NCBI RefSeq assembly: GCF_037975245.1
Contig: NC_092578.1
Span: 4,237,501-4,301,500, forward strand
Source: Apostichopus japonicus
Lineage: Eukaryota; Echinodermata; Holothuroidea; Aspidochirotida; Stichopodidae
Length of the DNA stretch: 64,000 bases
Direction of reading: 5' to 3'
This document shows, in pieces, positions 44,704 through 55,781 of this stretch; within the stretch, counting starts at the first letter, position 1; each line of letters opens with the position of its first letter. The position numbers and the translations under genes were made by a program. The notes beneath the pieces were generated by a model, which was given only the letters and a program-made list of their open reading frames with translations, did no database searches and was not told the origin of the DNA.

Positions 44704-46338
44704 TCAAGTAGGTTCTAAATCTATGGGCGCTACTCTTACACGTGTTTTCCGATCAAGGTAAAAGTAAGCATTCCCTGCAAATGATAAAACGCATAAAATT
44801 GCAAGAATTGCGATAATATAAACCAAGTAAGAACGGGTAGGGCTACCCTTCGGTTCCTCTGAATAATTCAATGTTATAGAGGGCGTGGTTCCAATGTGAG
44901 CTTCTTTATATGCATGAATAGTTGGTAACGAGTCAATCAATTTTATTTGTATTTCAAGTCTCCCAGCTTTGTTCGAAGCAAGACAACGAACGATACCTTC
45001 TAGCTCATTCTGTGGGGAATGAAAATAAAGACTCGAGTTGACAATTCTACCCTCAACACCCATGAGTTGAAACGCACAGTCATTGCACGTAGATTTGATT
45101 GCATTCCCCATGTAAAACCATTCAATGTCGGGTTTTGGAAAAGCAAATACAGGGCACGTAATGGTAAGTGGTTCATCATTATTAAATTCATACTCCGTAG
45201 GTAAACTAGTTCTCTCCGGAGCTACGTAAAAGTCTTCTGGAGAAAGCGAAGCGACTGTTCTTCCCGCGTATTTCTTTGCAAAGCCACATGTGCCAAAAAT
45301 GCTAACGTCGAATGACCACTGTGTTGTCCAATGCAACTTGTAATCACATATCCAAGGATTTTCGGTGAAGTCTATGGTATCTGTTTCGTTTATGTACTCC
45401 CCTGCGTGCGAATCAATCCACGTGAGATGGTTTCCTCTACAGAGAAACTTTCTTAAATGAGGCAAAAGTTGAAATATTTCGTATTCAATTGATGAAATCT
45501 GATTTTCGTTGATAGATAGAGTAACAAGTTTTTCTCGGTACATAACTGATTGTGCGGAAACAGAGGTAATCAGGTTATTATCAAGAATTAATGTGGTTAA
45601 ATTCCCAGCAAATGGAAGAGCTGGTATCGCGTTTAACGAATTGTTTATCAGATTTACTTTTATCAGACCCTGATTTGCATAAAATGCTCGAGGGTGTATG
45701 GTACTGATATCATTACCAGAAAGGTAGACTTCCCGTAACTTGTATAAGCTATTAAACAACCCTTCTTGTAATGAAGTTAATTTATTATTTTGCAATCTCA
45801 GGTAGGATAACTTCGGCAGGTATTGAAATGTTCCATTTTCAATCAAAGTTAGATTATTACCTTCCACGACAAAGAGATTGAGTTCATCTAGACCTCTGAA
45901 AGCTGCTGTTGATAATCGCCTGAGCCGGTTATGCGAAATAAACAGAGATTGAAGATTTGAAAGACCTTGGAAACTGTCGTCTGCTACTTCTAATAGATGA
46001 TTGTTATCTAGTTGCAATGACGTAAGATTTGGCATATTTAGAAATACTCCAGAATTTATTGTCTGAATAGAGTTGGTATCCAAGTACAATTCTTTTAGTT
46101 GTGAAAGTAAAGACGGGAAACTTTCGTTGTCAAGCTTGGTAATTTGGTTCCCGGATAGATCTAATAACTCCGCAATCTGAGGAATGTCAGGAGGAACTTC
46201 AGGAAGCTGTGCGCGTGCGCAGTCAACGCTATAAGCGTACCTTGAGACGCAGCTGCAGTTTTGTGGACAGGATGTAACTACTGTCACGAGTGACGTCACC
46301 GTCAGAAGAACACAATAGCATAGGCCGTTGAAGTCCAT
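44704..46338 (-). CDS. Single-exon LRR + Ig transmembrane protein (LINGO/AMIGO/LRRC-like)
   Basis: A 544-residue type I membrane protein. Signal peptide about 1-23 (LLTVTSLVTVVTS). LRRNT cap with CPQNCSC at 24-30. About ten LRRs (LxxLxLxxNxL type) to about residue 320. LRRCT with NPWICDYKLHWTTQW (about 330-380). One Ig domain with Cys pair in LTITCPVF and IVRCLASN (about 385-475). TM about 505-527 and a 16-residue basic tail. Several N-x-S/T sites. No intron is needed: ATG and stop lie in one frame and nothing suggests splicing. The role is probably cell adhesion or receptor signalling by family resemblance (LINGO, AMIGO, LRIT, ISLR2). The tail has no clear signalling motif. The orthologue is not determined. 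Confidence 0.9.
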   Translation of the reverse strand: MDFNGLCYCVLLTVTSLVTVVTSCPQNCSCVSRYAYSVDCARAQLPEVPPDIPQIAELLDLSGNQITKLDNESFPSLLSQLKELYLDTNSIQTINSGVFLNMPNLTSLQLDNNHLLEVADDSFQGLSNLQSLFISHNRLRRLSTAAFRGLDELNLFVVEGNNLTLIENGTFQYLPKLSYLRLQNNKLTSLQEGLFNSLYKLREVYLSGNDISTIHPRAFYANQGLIKVNLINNSLNAIPALPFAGNLTTLILDNNLITSVSAQSVMYREKLVTLSINENQISSIEYEIFQLLPHLRKFLCRGNHLTWIDSHAGEYINETDTIDFTENPWICDYKLHWTTQWSFDVSIFGTCGFAKKYAGRTVASLSPEDFYVAPERTSLPTEYEFNNDEPLTITCPVFAFPKPDIEWFYMGNAIKSTCNDCAFQLMGVEGRIVNSSLYFHSPQNELEGIVRCLASNKAGRLEIQIKLIDSLPTIHAYKEAHIGTTPSITLNYSEEPKGSPTRSYLVYIIAILAILCVLSFAGNAYFYLDRKTRVRVAPIDLEPT

Positions 46339-48014
46339 ATTTTATCTTTTTTTATCATTCCTCTCTCGTTGATAGGATGCTGGTTATTTTTTCTTCTGTT
46401 TGGAAAAGAAATAGAAGTTTAGAATTAGTATAGAGTTGTCTAGAGATCAATCGATGTTAGAGATATGCCTAATAAGTATGAGTTTGTGTGAATGGGGTGG
46501 GATTATGTGCTCTGAGTAAGGAGAGATTGTGTATATCACCATCGTTCTTTTTCCTACCCACACACACAACACACACACCCGCACATATTTCGACACCTAC
46601 TGTAAACTGAGTGTTCCATAAAGGAACTGTTAACAAAAACGAAAACAAAGAGGAGCACCGCTTGATGCCGGGTACCAAACAATGCATCAAGTTTATGATT
46701 AAAGGTATGGCAATACACCGTAATGAAATATATAAGCTGTCGAAAGGATTTGGTAACATCCAACCTCTGTGTGGACTAGAAAGGGAAGTTTAGAGTAAAA
46801 TAAAGTTGCTTAGCTATCGATTGAAACAAGAAGAGAGAGAGAAAGAGAAAGGCCGGGGGGGGGGGTCGGGACATACCCTCCACACACAATTCAGCAAACA
46901 AGGAACATTTAATCTCTTCCACCCATCCCTTTCCCTATTTTTCTCATACACAACACATACCCGCACAAGCTTTGTATAATATATATATTATACTCCATAT
47001 TGACTAATATACGTAAAGCATAATGCCAAGCTAGGTCACTCAGAGAAGCATCGCGTGATAGGAATTAAACCTCAAAAGAATATATTAACATAAACTAAAT
47101 AGTATCACAAAACAGGAACTCATAGCTATGATTAAAGGAAGGGCAATAAACCGTCGTGAAATATAACCGGTGTAAACAATATGCGTCACTTCCGATCCTA
47201 TACTGTTGTAGGATTTCCATGAGTGGAAATCCATTCCACTGATGTTTTAATCCTTTCTTCCTTCCTGTTGACATATATTAGGTGTAAAATGACACTGTCC
47301 CGTGTATATGATTCATATTTGTAACATATTGAAAAAACTCTCAACGATTTCCGTTCTCGAAACCGTTTTATTTTATTGAAAGATTCGTTGTCGGTCACTC
47401 GAGGAGCTATGTAGGGGTTTGTAAGAATTTGTTACCAGTGTCATAGAATTCAATGTGCCAGGTTTTCTGTGAGACATCCGGCCAAATCGGCCAAAAACAA
47501 ATTTGCTGTTCTTTTACGAGAATTAATCCTGTATATGGATAGAATTAAATGTGGTTTCGCAATTGGGGTCTCTTAGCTTATTCACCATTATGGAGTAACT
47601 TTTACGTGGTAAAAAAGTTGCCAATGTGGTTACCGACGCGTATAGGCCCATATCCAACCAAGCGTCGGGCTTAAGAACATGAAATGGTTGAAATCAATGT
47701 TCTTTAGTGGAATTTAACAATTTTCAGGTCCTAATCTGTTTCAAATTAGAAGGACATTAAAAACAATAGTAACAATTAATACTGATGCAAAAGGCATTCT
47801 GATATGTGATAGAGCTGATGATAAACAATAATACCCCATTGCCCATGCCCCCCGCCCCCCCAAAAAAAACCCCCCACACCACACTTAAACTACCAAAAAG
47901 TTTTGTTGATACCGCCCCACACTTACATACATCAAAAGAAGGCCTCGACGCAAATGACCTTGTATTTCCTCTTTTTACTTCAACAAATGAATGGTTCATG
48001 ACCAGGTAGGCCCT
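46339..48014. other. Intergenic, diverged local duplication
   Basis: No gene recognised. Segments 46560-46735 and 46940-47165 share order and wording (ACACCCGCACA, ATGATTAAAGG, GGCAATA, ACCGT, TGAAATATA), indicating an old duplication. There are also poly-G/C tracts (46855, 47850-47870). Confidence 0.45.
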
Positions 48015-48183
48015 TGTTATATATCAGTATCACGCCATCTATTTGGGTAAAGTTGTGACCTGCATGTGACCTGATGAAAATAAACAGTTCAATATGGCCG
48101 CATGTGCTGTAAACACTTAGCATTTGTCTTCTTGTTATATCGCTAGGAATCAGGATAATCCTCCATTAATCCAGGGTATAACA
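48015..48183 (+). repeat. 5' LTR
   Basis: 169 bp, TGTTATATATCAG...GGGTATAACA. It carries AATAAA (within ATGAAAATAAACAG), a plausible polyadenylation signal. It is base-for-base equal to the 3' LTR as read by eye. Confidence 0.96.
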
Positions 48184-48244
48184 AACTGGCGACGAACTAA
48201 GGAAGAACCTATAATATAACCCAGAATATTTCTGTATTGTAAAC

Positions 48245-51200
48245 ATGGCAGTTTACGGGAATATCGGGCCGTTTGACAACACAGTCGAAAGCTTCGAAGA
48301 TTACGCAGATCGCTGCGATGCCTTTATAGTGGCAAACGATATTGCCGAGGCGAGACAGGCTAATTTTTTTCTCGCTATGGTGGGCGCTGAGACTTTCAAG
48401 CTCTTGAAAACGGTATGTAGCCCAGACAAGCCGTGTACACAGACGTACGCGCATCTGAAAACCATCCTGAAAGGACATTTTTCACCGAAACCGATCGTGA
48501 TCGCTGAACGTTTTAAATTTTGGGCTGCTTCACAGTCTGAAACCGAGTCAGTTGCAGACTTTATTGTTCGCTTGAAGAACTTAGCAACCCATTGCGATTT
48601 CAACGCATTTCTACTGGAGGCACTGCGAGACAGACTGGTCTCGGGGCTGCACACAAGATTTGTGAAAACTCAAACGCAGCTACTCTCAACCGCTGATCTG
48701 ACGTTTGACAAAGCTAAAACCAAGTGTCTTGCAGACGAAATGGCTGGCATAGCAACAAGGGAACATATCGATGCAGGAAGTTCTGTGAGTACAAACAGAT
48801 TGAATTGGCGGAGCCCTCAAGGTCAAGGACGAAGGGGTCAGGGGACTAATAGAAACAACGACAAGCACAATAGGCCTAATCAGCAACCCTGGCAAGCTAA
48901 CAGTGCACAATCATGCTATCGCTGCGGGGGAAGCAACCACAAGCCCGATGATTGCAGGTTTCGCGAGGTAAACTGTCATTCGTGCGGGAAGAAGGGTCAT
49001 ATTCAAAGAGCTTGCCGATCTGGGGCTAAGGGACCTCAAAGCCAGAAAAGTTCGCAGAATCAGACGAGGACAGGGGGTCACCGCAACCACTCCGTCTCAA
49101 CTAGCTATAGGCCTATGGAGGATGGTGAGCCTAACGTTAGTTCTAGTAATAAGGACACTAATGAACAGTATGTAGATAGTGTTAATACTGATGAAAGTGA
49201 TTTACATTATGGTTTATATCATACATTATCAGGTGTAAAGACCAATAAGCCGTATTTGATTACGTTAGTGGTAGGGGACACTAATGTTCCAATAACCATG
49301 GAAATTGACACCGGTGCGGCTCGTTCCACCATTTCGGAGCATGTGTACAAGTCCAGTTTGGCCCATTACCCCATAAAGGATACCAATATAACCCTACGTG
49401 GCTATTCAGGTGAAAAGGTGCCTGTGATAGGGAGTATTGTAGTCACGGCAAAGTATGGAGGTACTAGTTGTAGGATGGATTTATTGGTTGTCAAGGGAAG
49501 CCGTCCATCCCTTTTCGGCAGAGACCACTTGAGTAAAATCAAACTGGACTGGGAGAATATTTTTGTGGTATCTGAGCCAAAACCAGCAAAGGTTGGAATC
49601 CAAAATTTGGGGAATCCTGTGTCACCAACCTTGGAAAATTTGTTGAGTCAAAATCAGAAAATATTCTCATCAAGTGAAATGGGTATTAAGGGATTCTCTG
49701 CTAGGTTGAGGGTGAAAGCAAAAAGTAGACCCAAATACCAAAAGAGTAGGCCAGTGCCTTACTCATTGTTGTCAAAGGTGGAAAATGAATATGAGAAACT
49801 TATCAAGAATGATATAGTTACCCAAGTCAACTATAGTGAATGGGCCTCACCAGTTGTGCATGTACAGAAGGGAAACGGTGAAATAAGAGTATGTGGAGAC
49901 TACAAAGCTTTGAATGATTGTATTGAAGATGAGGGATACAAATTACCAAATACTAATGATTTATTTGCAAAACTGGCACAGGGAGGTACACACCCTAAGG
50001 TATTTTCAGTGCTTGATTTATCTGGTGCCTTCAATCAGCTGTTTCTTGATGACGAATCAGCTAGGCTCCTAGTAATGAATACACATAAGGGGTTACTGTC
50101 ACCAAAACGTTTGTGTTATGGGGTGAAAACTGCACCAGCTATTTTCCAGGAAACGATGGACAAAATATTATCTGGATTAGACAATGTATTTTGTTACATA
50201 GATGATATCTTGATTGCAACTGAGAATGAGAATAGTCACCTTAAGGCCCTCGAAGCAGTGTTTGCGAGGTTAAACATGCACAATGTTCGGCTGAATGGCA
50301 CAAAATGTCAATTCATGAAATCAAAGATCAGGTATCTTGGTCATGAGCTCACCAGTGAAGGTGTGAGCCCTTTGCAGGACAAAATCGAGGCCATACAAAA
50401 GGCACCTCGACCAACCAATGTATCTGAATTGAAGTCCTTTCTGGGCATGGTGAACTATTATGGCAAATTTGTAAGGAATCTCTCTTCTCAGATGCAACCA
50501 TTGTATGCCCTACTGCAACACAACATTAATTGGGTCTGGAGTGATGACTGTGAGCAAGCTTTTGTTAATGCAAAGAATGCTTTAGCTAGTAATCAGGTGC
50601 TCACCCATTTTGATCCAAATAAACCTCTAGTGTTGAGTGTGGATGCTAGTCCATGTGGACTTGGAGCTGTTTTGGGCCATCGATATCCAGATGGTTCAGA
50701 TCGCCCCATAGCATATGCCTCTAGGACATTGAGTCAGACCGAGAAGAATTATGCCCAAATCGAAAAAGAGGCTCTTGCCATTATTTTTGGGATCAAGAAA
50801 TTCCACTTGTATTTGTATGGCACTAATTTCACACTTATCACAGATCACCAACCGTTGACTAAGATCTTCGGACCAAAACATGGTATCCCGGCTTTGGCGG
50901 CAGCTCGGATGCAGAGATGGGCAGTGTTATTGTCCGCATATCAGTACAATATTGAGTACCGCTCTTCTGCAAAGAATGCAAATGCAGATTTGCTCAGCAG
51001 ACTCCCAGTTGGGGAAGCCTCTAGTGGTGACCCAGAGGAGTATTTTGTTTTTGAGACAGTCCTAATGGAAACCCCTATTACTGCGACTGAAATTTCAAAA
51101 CATACAGACAAGGACCCAGTTTTAGCCAAAGTTTTAGAGTTTACTCTATCTGGCTGGCCAAATCATTGTGTGGACCCTGCCATACAACCATACTTCACAC

Positions 51201-51898
51201 GCAGAGATGAGCTATCCCTGGAGGATGGATGCCTTCTTTGGGGGCGTAGAGTAATTATTCCATCCAAATTGCATGAGCTTATCCTGAGTGAACTTCATGA
51301 ATGTCATCCGGGCATGAGTCGGATGAAGGCACTTGCTAGGTGTTATGTGTGGTGGCCAGGTTTAGACAAGGATATTGAGGATAAAGTTAGGCTGTGCACG
51401 CAATGTATACAAGTGCAGAAGGCGCCTAACCCTGAACCATTGCTGTTATGGCCTTGGGCCACACAGCCGTGGCAGCGGGTTCACATAGACTATGCAGAGG
51501 TCAAAGGTCAGAATTTCTTGCTAGTGGTGGATAGCCATTCAAAGTGGTTGGAGGTATTACCAATGAATACCACAACAAGTACTGCCACGATTAATGTGTT
51601 GAGAACACTTTTTGCACGTTATGGGTTACCCATTCAGCTAGTAAGTGATAATGGTCCTCAGTTTAGATCTGAGGAATTTCAGAACTTTCTGAAGTCCAAT
51701 GGTGTGGACCATACTCTCACTCCTCCATACCATCCAGCTACGAATGGGCTTGCAGAACGCAATGTTCAAACTTTCAAGAATGCTTTTGCTAAGTCAAGTG
51801 GGGAGACATTGGGTCACAAGGTAGCTAATGTTTTATTTACTCTTAGAAATACCCCGAACACAACTACCGGGAAAACTCCCATCAGAGTTATTTCTTAA
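48245..51898 (+). CDS. Retrotransposon Gag-Pol polyprotein, frame ends inside integrase
   Basis: A 1217-residue single frame. Two CCHC zinc knuckles (CYRCGGSNHKPDDC about 223, CHSCGKKGHIQRAC about 242). Aspartic protease DTGAA about 354. RT with YIDD about 651. RNase H starting SVDASPCGLGA about 797, with TDHQPL about 865. Integrase zinc finger (H..H..CTQC about 1016-1054) and D-D-E core (HIDYAEV, SDNGPQF, GLAERN). gag and pol share one frame, as in Mag-type elements. The frame stops at 51896-51898; the integrase C-terminus continues in the +1 frame. A run of three C at 51878-51880 seems to hold one extra base. Confidence 0.95.
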   Translation: MAVYGNIGPFDNTVESFEDYADRCDAFIVANDIAEARQANFFLAMVGAETFKLLKTVCSPDKPCTQTYAHLKTILKGHFSPKPIVIAERFKFWAASQSETESVADFIVRLKNLATHCDFNAFLLEALRDRLVSGLHTRFVKTQTQLLSTADLTFDKAKTKCLADEMAGIATREHIDAGSSVSTNRLNWRSPQGQGRRGQGTNRNNDKHNRPNQQPWQANSAQSCYRCGGSNHKPDDCRFREVNCHSCGKKGHIQRACRSGAKGPQSQKSSQNQTRTGGHRNHSVSTSYRPMEDGEPNVSSSNKDTNEQYVDSVNTDESDLHYGLYHTLSGVKTNKPYLITLVVGDTNVPITMEIDTGAARSTISEHVYKSSLAHYPIKDTNITLRGYSGEKVPVIGSIVVTAKYGGTSCRMDLLVVKGSRPSLFGRDHLSKIKLDWENIFVVSEPKPAKVGIQNLGNPVSPTLENLLSQNQKIFSSSEMGIKGFSARLRVKAKSRPKYQKSRPVPYSLLSKVENEYEKLIKNDIVTQVNYSEWASPVVHVQKGNGEIRVCGDYKALNDCIEDEGYKLPNTNDLFAKLAQGGTHPKVFSVLDLSGAFNQLFLDDESARLLVMNTHKGLLSPKRLCYGVKTAPAIFQETMDKILSGLDNVFCYIDDILIATENENSHLKALEAVFARLNMHNVRLNGTKCQFMKSKIRYLGHELTSEGVSPLQDKIEAIQKAPRPTNVSELKSFLGMVNYYGKFVRNLSSQMQPLYALLQHNINWVWSDDCEQAFVNAKNALASNQVLTHFDPNKPLVLSVDASPCGLGAVLGHRYPDGSDRPIAYASRTLSQTEKNYAQIEKEALAIIFGIKKFHLYLYGTNFTLITDHQPLTKIFGPKHGIPALAAARMQRWAVLLSAYQYNIEYRSSAKNANADLLSRLPVGEASSGDPEEYFVFETVLMETPITATEISKHTDKDPVLAKVLEFTLSGWPNHCVDPAIQPYFTRRDELSLEDGCLLWGRRVIIPSKLHELILSELHECHPGMSRMKALARCYVWWPGLDKDIEDKVRLCTQCIQVQKAPNPEPLLLWPWATQPWQRVHIDYAEVKGQNFLLVVDSHSKWLEVLPMNTTTSTATINVLRTLFARYGLPIQLVSDNGPQFRSEEFQNFLKSNGVDHTLTPPYHPATNGLAERNVQTFKNAFAKSSGETLGHKVANVLFTLRNTPNTTTGKTPIRVIS

Positions 51899-52448
51899 GA
51901 GATCCCCAAGGACTAGGCTCTCTTTAGTGAAACCTAGCCTGCAGAGGAAGGTGGAAAAGAGACAGGATGCTGCAAAACAGCAAAGGGACCGCAGTTCATC
52001 AGTGCGGCAGTTCGACCTTTATCAACCAGTGAGGGTGCGAAATATTAGAGGGGGGAAGGATCGATGGATTCCTGGTACCATAGTGAAAGTCAAGGGGCCT
52101 CGTACATATATTGTTAGGATCCCTGGCAATAATCGTAGGTTTGTACACTCAGATCATCTTATCCCTGACGATACTGGTGCAAATGCTATGGCTGGAAAAC
52201 CAAACATCAACTCACCTATGGATGCTGATGTTGTGCCAGTTCCAGTTAATGTACCTCAGACAACTAGGGAATTAGGGCAGAGCTCTAACTTGGATCAGCC
52301 AGGATCTTCCACCACATCCCCAGTAGTATCTGGTAGTCCTATCCACACAGGTCAAACCCCAGTTGTGGCAGCAGAGTCACCTGCACCATCAGCTACAGTA
52401 ACCAGGTCAGGCAGAGTTGTCAGACCACCCAAGAGGTTAGAGATTTAA
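51881..52448 (+). pseudogene. Integrase C-terminal part in the +1 frame
   Basis: From just after the C run this frame continues the integrase tail: a family-typical PSELFLKR, a basic helix (KVEKRQDAAKQQRD), then a barrel-like domain with RWIPGTIVKVKGPRTYIV and RFVHSDHLIP. A Pro/Ser/Thr-rich end finishes with TRSGRVVRPPKRLEI. A programmed shift, a real mutation and an assembly error in the C run are all possible. With identical LTRs the change must be recent. Confidence 0.8.
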
Positions 52449-52477
52449 CTATACCCTCAAGTTGTTAGTTTTGGTTG

Positions 52478-52565
52478 CTTGATTTGATAAAAAATTGATT
52501 GATTTAATAAAAGTTGAGTTTATGATTTGATAAAAGATTGATTGATTTAATAAAAGTTGAGTTGT
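52478..52565 (+). repeat. ~42-bp direct repeat in the retrotransposon 3' untranslated part
   Basis: TGATTTGATAAAAGATTGAT followed by TGATTTAATAAAAGTTGAGT occurs twice in a row between the end of the integrase frame and the polypurine tract. The function is unknown. Confidence 0.75.
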
Positions 52566-52612
52566 TTAATGAAGAAAAATATTTGATTGTTTCATCATCT
52601 GGTAGGAAGGAG

Positions 52613-52781
52613 TGTTATATATCAGTATCACGCCATCTATTTGGGTAAAGTTGTGACCTGCATGTGACCTGATGAAAATAAACAGTTCAATATGGCCGCA
52701 TGTGCTGTAAACACTTAGCATTTGTCTTCTTGTTATATCGCTAGGAATCAGGATAATCCTCCATTAATCCAGGGTATAACA
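52613..52781 (+). repeat. 3' LTR
   Basis: 169 bp, identical to the 5' LTR, preceded by the polypurine tract and followed by the target duplication GCCCT. Confidence 0.96.
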
Positions 52782-52864
52782 GCCCTAAATAATGTAATAA
52801 TATCATTTCACATTTCAATATTAGTAAATTATATAGTAATATTCAAATACAAGAAACTATATAA

Positions 52865-52933
52865 TTGGATCCAATTGGATCCAACTCTTCAAGTTTTTCA
52901 AAGTTTCGAAACTTTGAAAAACTTGAAAAGTTG
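52865..52933. repeat. Two adjacent palindromes (20 bp and 40-52 bp)
   Basis: 52865-52884 is a perfect palindrome, TTGGATCCAATTGGATCCAA. 52888-52927 is a perfect 40-bp palindrome centred on TTCGAA, with left arm TTCAAGTTTTTCAAAGTTTC. It extends to 52882-52933 with one mismatched pair. It lies about 80 bp beyond the 3' LTR. Confidence 0.92.
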
Positions 52934-55781
52934 CTGAATTAGTTCATTTTTATTACTGAAATTCGATGTATGAACCTGATTAACTGAATTAATTGCTATA
53001 TGCATGGGAATTTATTGTCAAACGGTTTAAAAGAAAACGCACCATAAATCAGTGCAAACAAGTTTTACCACGTTTTGAATAGGCCTATCTACTTAGTATA
53101 TAGTCCTATACCACGGCTACAATGAAGTAACTTGGGTCTACAGTGCGTTCGACAATAAATCTTGCAGCGAGTGACAGTGTAATCAAGAAAAATGTCATGT
53201 GATATATAAAGGTCTATATATGCCTTATCTACCATTATGAGAATCAACATGTTCATAGCATGCACATATTTTGTAAACTATGTTAAAACAGTGATCAGTC
53301 TTCTCCCTCGGTGGGTGAGGTTGCCAGCAGACCTCGAGGTTGAAAATGATCATGAACAGCTGTTACGGTAAACTATACAGAAACAAAAACACACTTCAGA
53401 CGAGAGCAGAGATTCATGGAAGATATCGTATTATTCCGAACTCTTGTTCTGTATATTACAAAGTTCTTTTCTCTTTTTCCTTCAAAAAGGGAAAAGAGAA
53501 AAGACTAGCCTATTTCACTAGGGAGCTGGAAAACTTTGGATTTCTTATTACTATAAACGAACTATATATAACTTACCCTTACTTCTTAACTCCAAAGACG
53601 AGACAAGTGTTTGCAGCAGTTTGTAAACATTACCATTCAGGACTCGGTACACTAATGTAGATTATGTTTTGAAGTTCATACCTTTACGACTAAACCTAGT
53701 GTGTCTTCTTCTTCTCCCTGCCGGGAAGTAACCGTAATAGCTATTTCCTGCGCCCCTGTGGAGACTATTACCAAAGACTTTAGTCACCCGACACCGCCTG
53801 AATGCTACCGATTGATAAACCCCTGTATAAAAGTGGACTCAACCGTCTTGAACTTGTAGATGTAGTCCAAGGTAATATGTGGGTCATGGAAAGTTGGTGA
53901 AACATGATTTGAGACTCTTGAAGTTGTTCATTGAGGCTCAGAATATATGGTTTCATGGAGCAAATCTTCACACCTTGGTGCGGTTAACCCGATAGCTTAC
54001 GTTATTATTATTAAATATCGAAAATAAAAATAATAATGAAAAATCAAATTACGTTAAAGCCAAGGTTAACAATCATTATAAGGGACTGTCAAGTGGTAGA
54101 CAAAATAAAGTTATATGTTACTCAACCGTGAACATATATGGCGTCGGGGGGGGGGGGAGGGGGAGGGGGAGGGGCGGGGTGGAAGGCAAGTATCGGTAGT
54201 TAAAGAAATTGCTAATGGAATAGTTGTGCAATGCTTAAGAAATTAGCGGTACATTTTAAGGCCCAGAGTCTTTTGTAAATTTGTTTTCAATTTGCATCAG
54301 AGACATCAAGATTAATAACAATAGTGCAAAGTGTTTGCATAATTGTATATTCCTGTTTTTTCCGCACCACCATTACCATGTACTCGTACCCCTCCCACAC
54401 ATTCCCTTCCACACACACAGGCACACTTTGAAATAAATAGCTTTTTAACTCTGACACAGCTGGCGTTGAATTGACAACAAATAATTATAATAACGGGATA
54501 ACACACTACTTGATTAAAACTGGTCCAATAGTTAAAAACATTAAAAAGGCACTTCTGAAATGATCTTAACTTGGACTAAAAGGAAGTTTTGGTATTAAAA
54601 TTTGACCATTTCTTGAAAGCAAAGTGTGTATTGACTTTCAATACTCCCGAGTCTTAGTCTTCCGGTCAATTTTGCACAGTAGCCCACTCTTTACATTAAA
54701 ACAATAAAACAATATTTGACTTGAATAAAGGACACAGCTAGGAGACATATCGGCCGTCATTAACGCATTTTGTTGTTTGCTCAATCAGTAAAGTTAACCG
54801 ATTGTTGCCGCCTTCGTTATCGATTTGCTGTCCTCCATATTTGCTCGTAAAAACAATTTCGTATCTTCAAAAAATTATCTGGTAGTGTTTCGTGCAGATA
54901 TTTGACGTCTGCTCATGAAGCAACCCCCCCCCCCTTCTCCACCGGTGACCCCGGAACTGGTGTTAGAAAATCGTCGAAGCTTGCGTGCTTTAATGATAGA
55001 CGTTTTTTAGTCGAGTCTAGTCGAAATTATTTTCCTTTTCAGTGATTCACTGCAATGCTGTTGGAAGTTAGCTGTAATTCTTTGTTGAAGCCAGCAATCA
55101 ATTTCATCCAGATATTAAATTCCACAACAAACAGAACTATTTGACCCTGTCACGTTTTTGGTCATAAATCATATGAAAGGTGTCTTCCAAGTATGAACAT
55201 ATTTATATCGTTGTCAAAATATGAAATTTGTTAGAAAGTATTGTTATAAATCAAGTAACAGGGTTATAACATATCACTTTTTAGCTTAAGGCAATTTTGA
55301 AATCTCCCCCAGTCCTTTGTGTATGGAATAGGTTCTCAACGACCAAACAAACTTAGTCAATTGAAGAGATGAGAAAGAAAAGGAACAATACAATTCAATC
55401 TTCTTATTTTCTGTCGGTGATCAATCTTGACTCTTTTTTCAAGATAATTTACAGAAAAGATTGAAATGAAAGGACAATATATTATTCTAAGAGGAGATCG
55501 AACCGAGAAATATTTTCTCTTGATGAATAGAAACTTGAAAATTTTGTCTTGGGGGGAAATATAGGTCATGACATCCTGAATGAACTAAGTGATTAACTTC
55601 GCTAGTTTCGAATAACTTTCACATGTATAGCTAGTCTAATCCACAGTGACCCCACCCCCCCCCCCCGCCCCAAACAAAATCACTTTTCTCACACACACAC
55701 ACATTGATGACATCAACACAGATTGCAAGTTCCTAAGACGTCTATATATACCCCAAATCTCAATTTTGCCAACTCTCTCCC
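52934..55781. other. Intergenic, no gene recognised
   Basis: AT-rich unique-looking sequence. An open stretch at 53340-53660 has no recognisable domain and I do not call it a gene. A G-rich block at 54146-54183 and C runs near 54925 and 55650 are present. Confidence 0.4.
54146..54183 (+). repeat. G-rich tract with G-quadruplex pattern
   Basis: A run of 13 G followed by AGGGGGAGGGGGAGGGGCGG gives more than four G-runs of at least four, separated by single bases. Confidence 0.8.

Larger units (their letters stand above)
48015..52781 (+). mobile_element. Full-length Ty3/gypsy LTR retrotransposon (Mag/SURL-like)
   Basis: Two LTRs of 169 bp (48015-48183 and 52613-52781) that I read as identical, each TG...CA, with target duplication GCCCT on both sides (48010-48014 and 52782-52786). 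A primer-binding-site-like TGGCGACGAACTAAGG starts at 48187; a polypurine tract GGTAGGAAGGAG (52601-52612) abuts the 3' LTR. Gene order gag-protease-RT-RNase H-integrase, with no env. Identical LTRs mean very recent insertion. Confidence 0.97.

Noticed and set aside
53340-53660. 106-residue open frame as a gene
   Set aside because: No recognisable domain, no splice context, and a hairpin (CTCTTTTTCCTT...GGGAAAAGAG) in the middle; likely chance.
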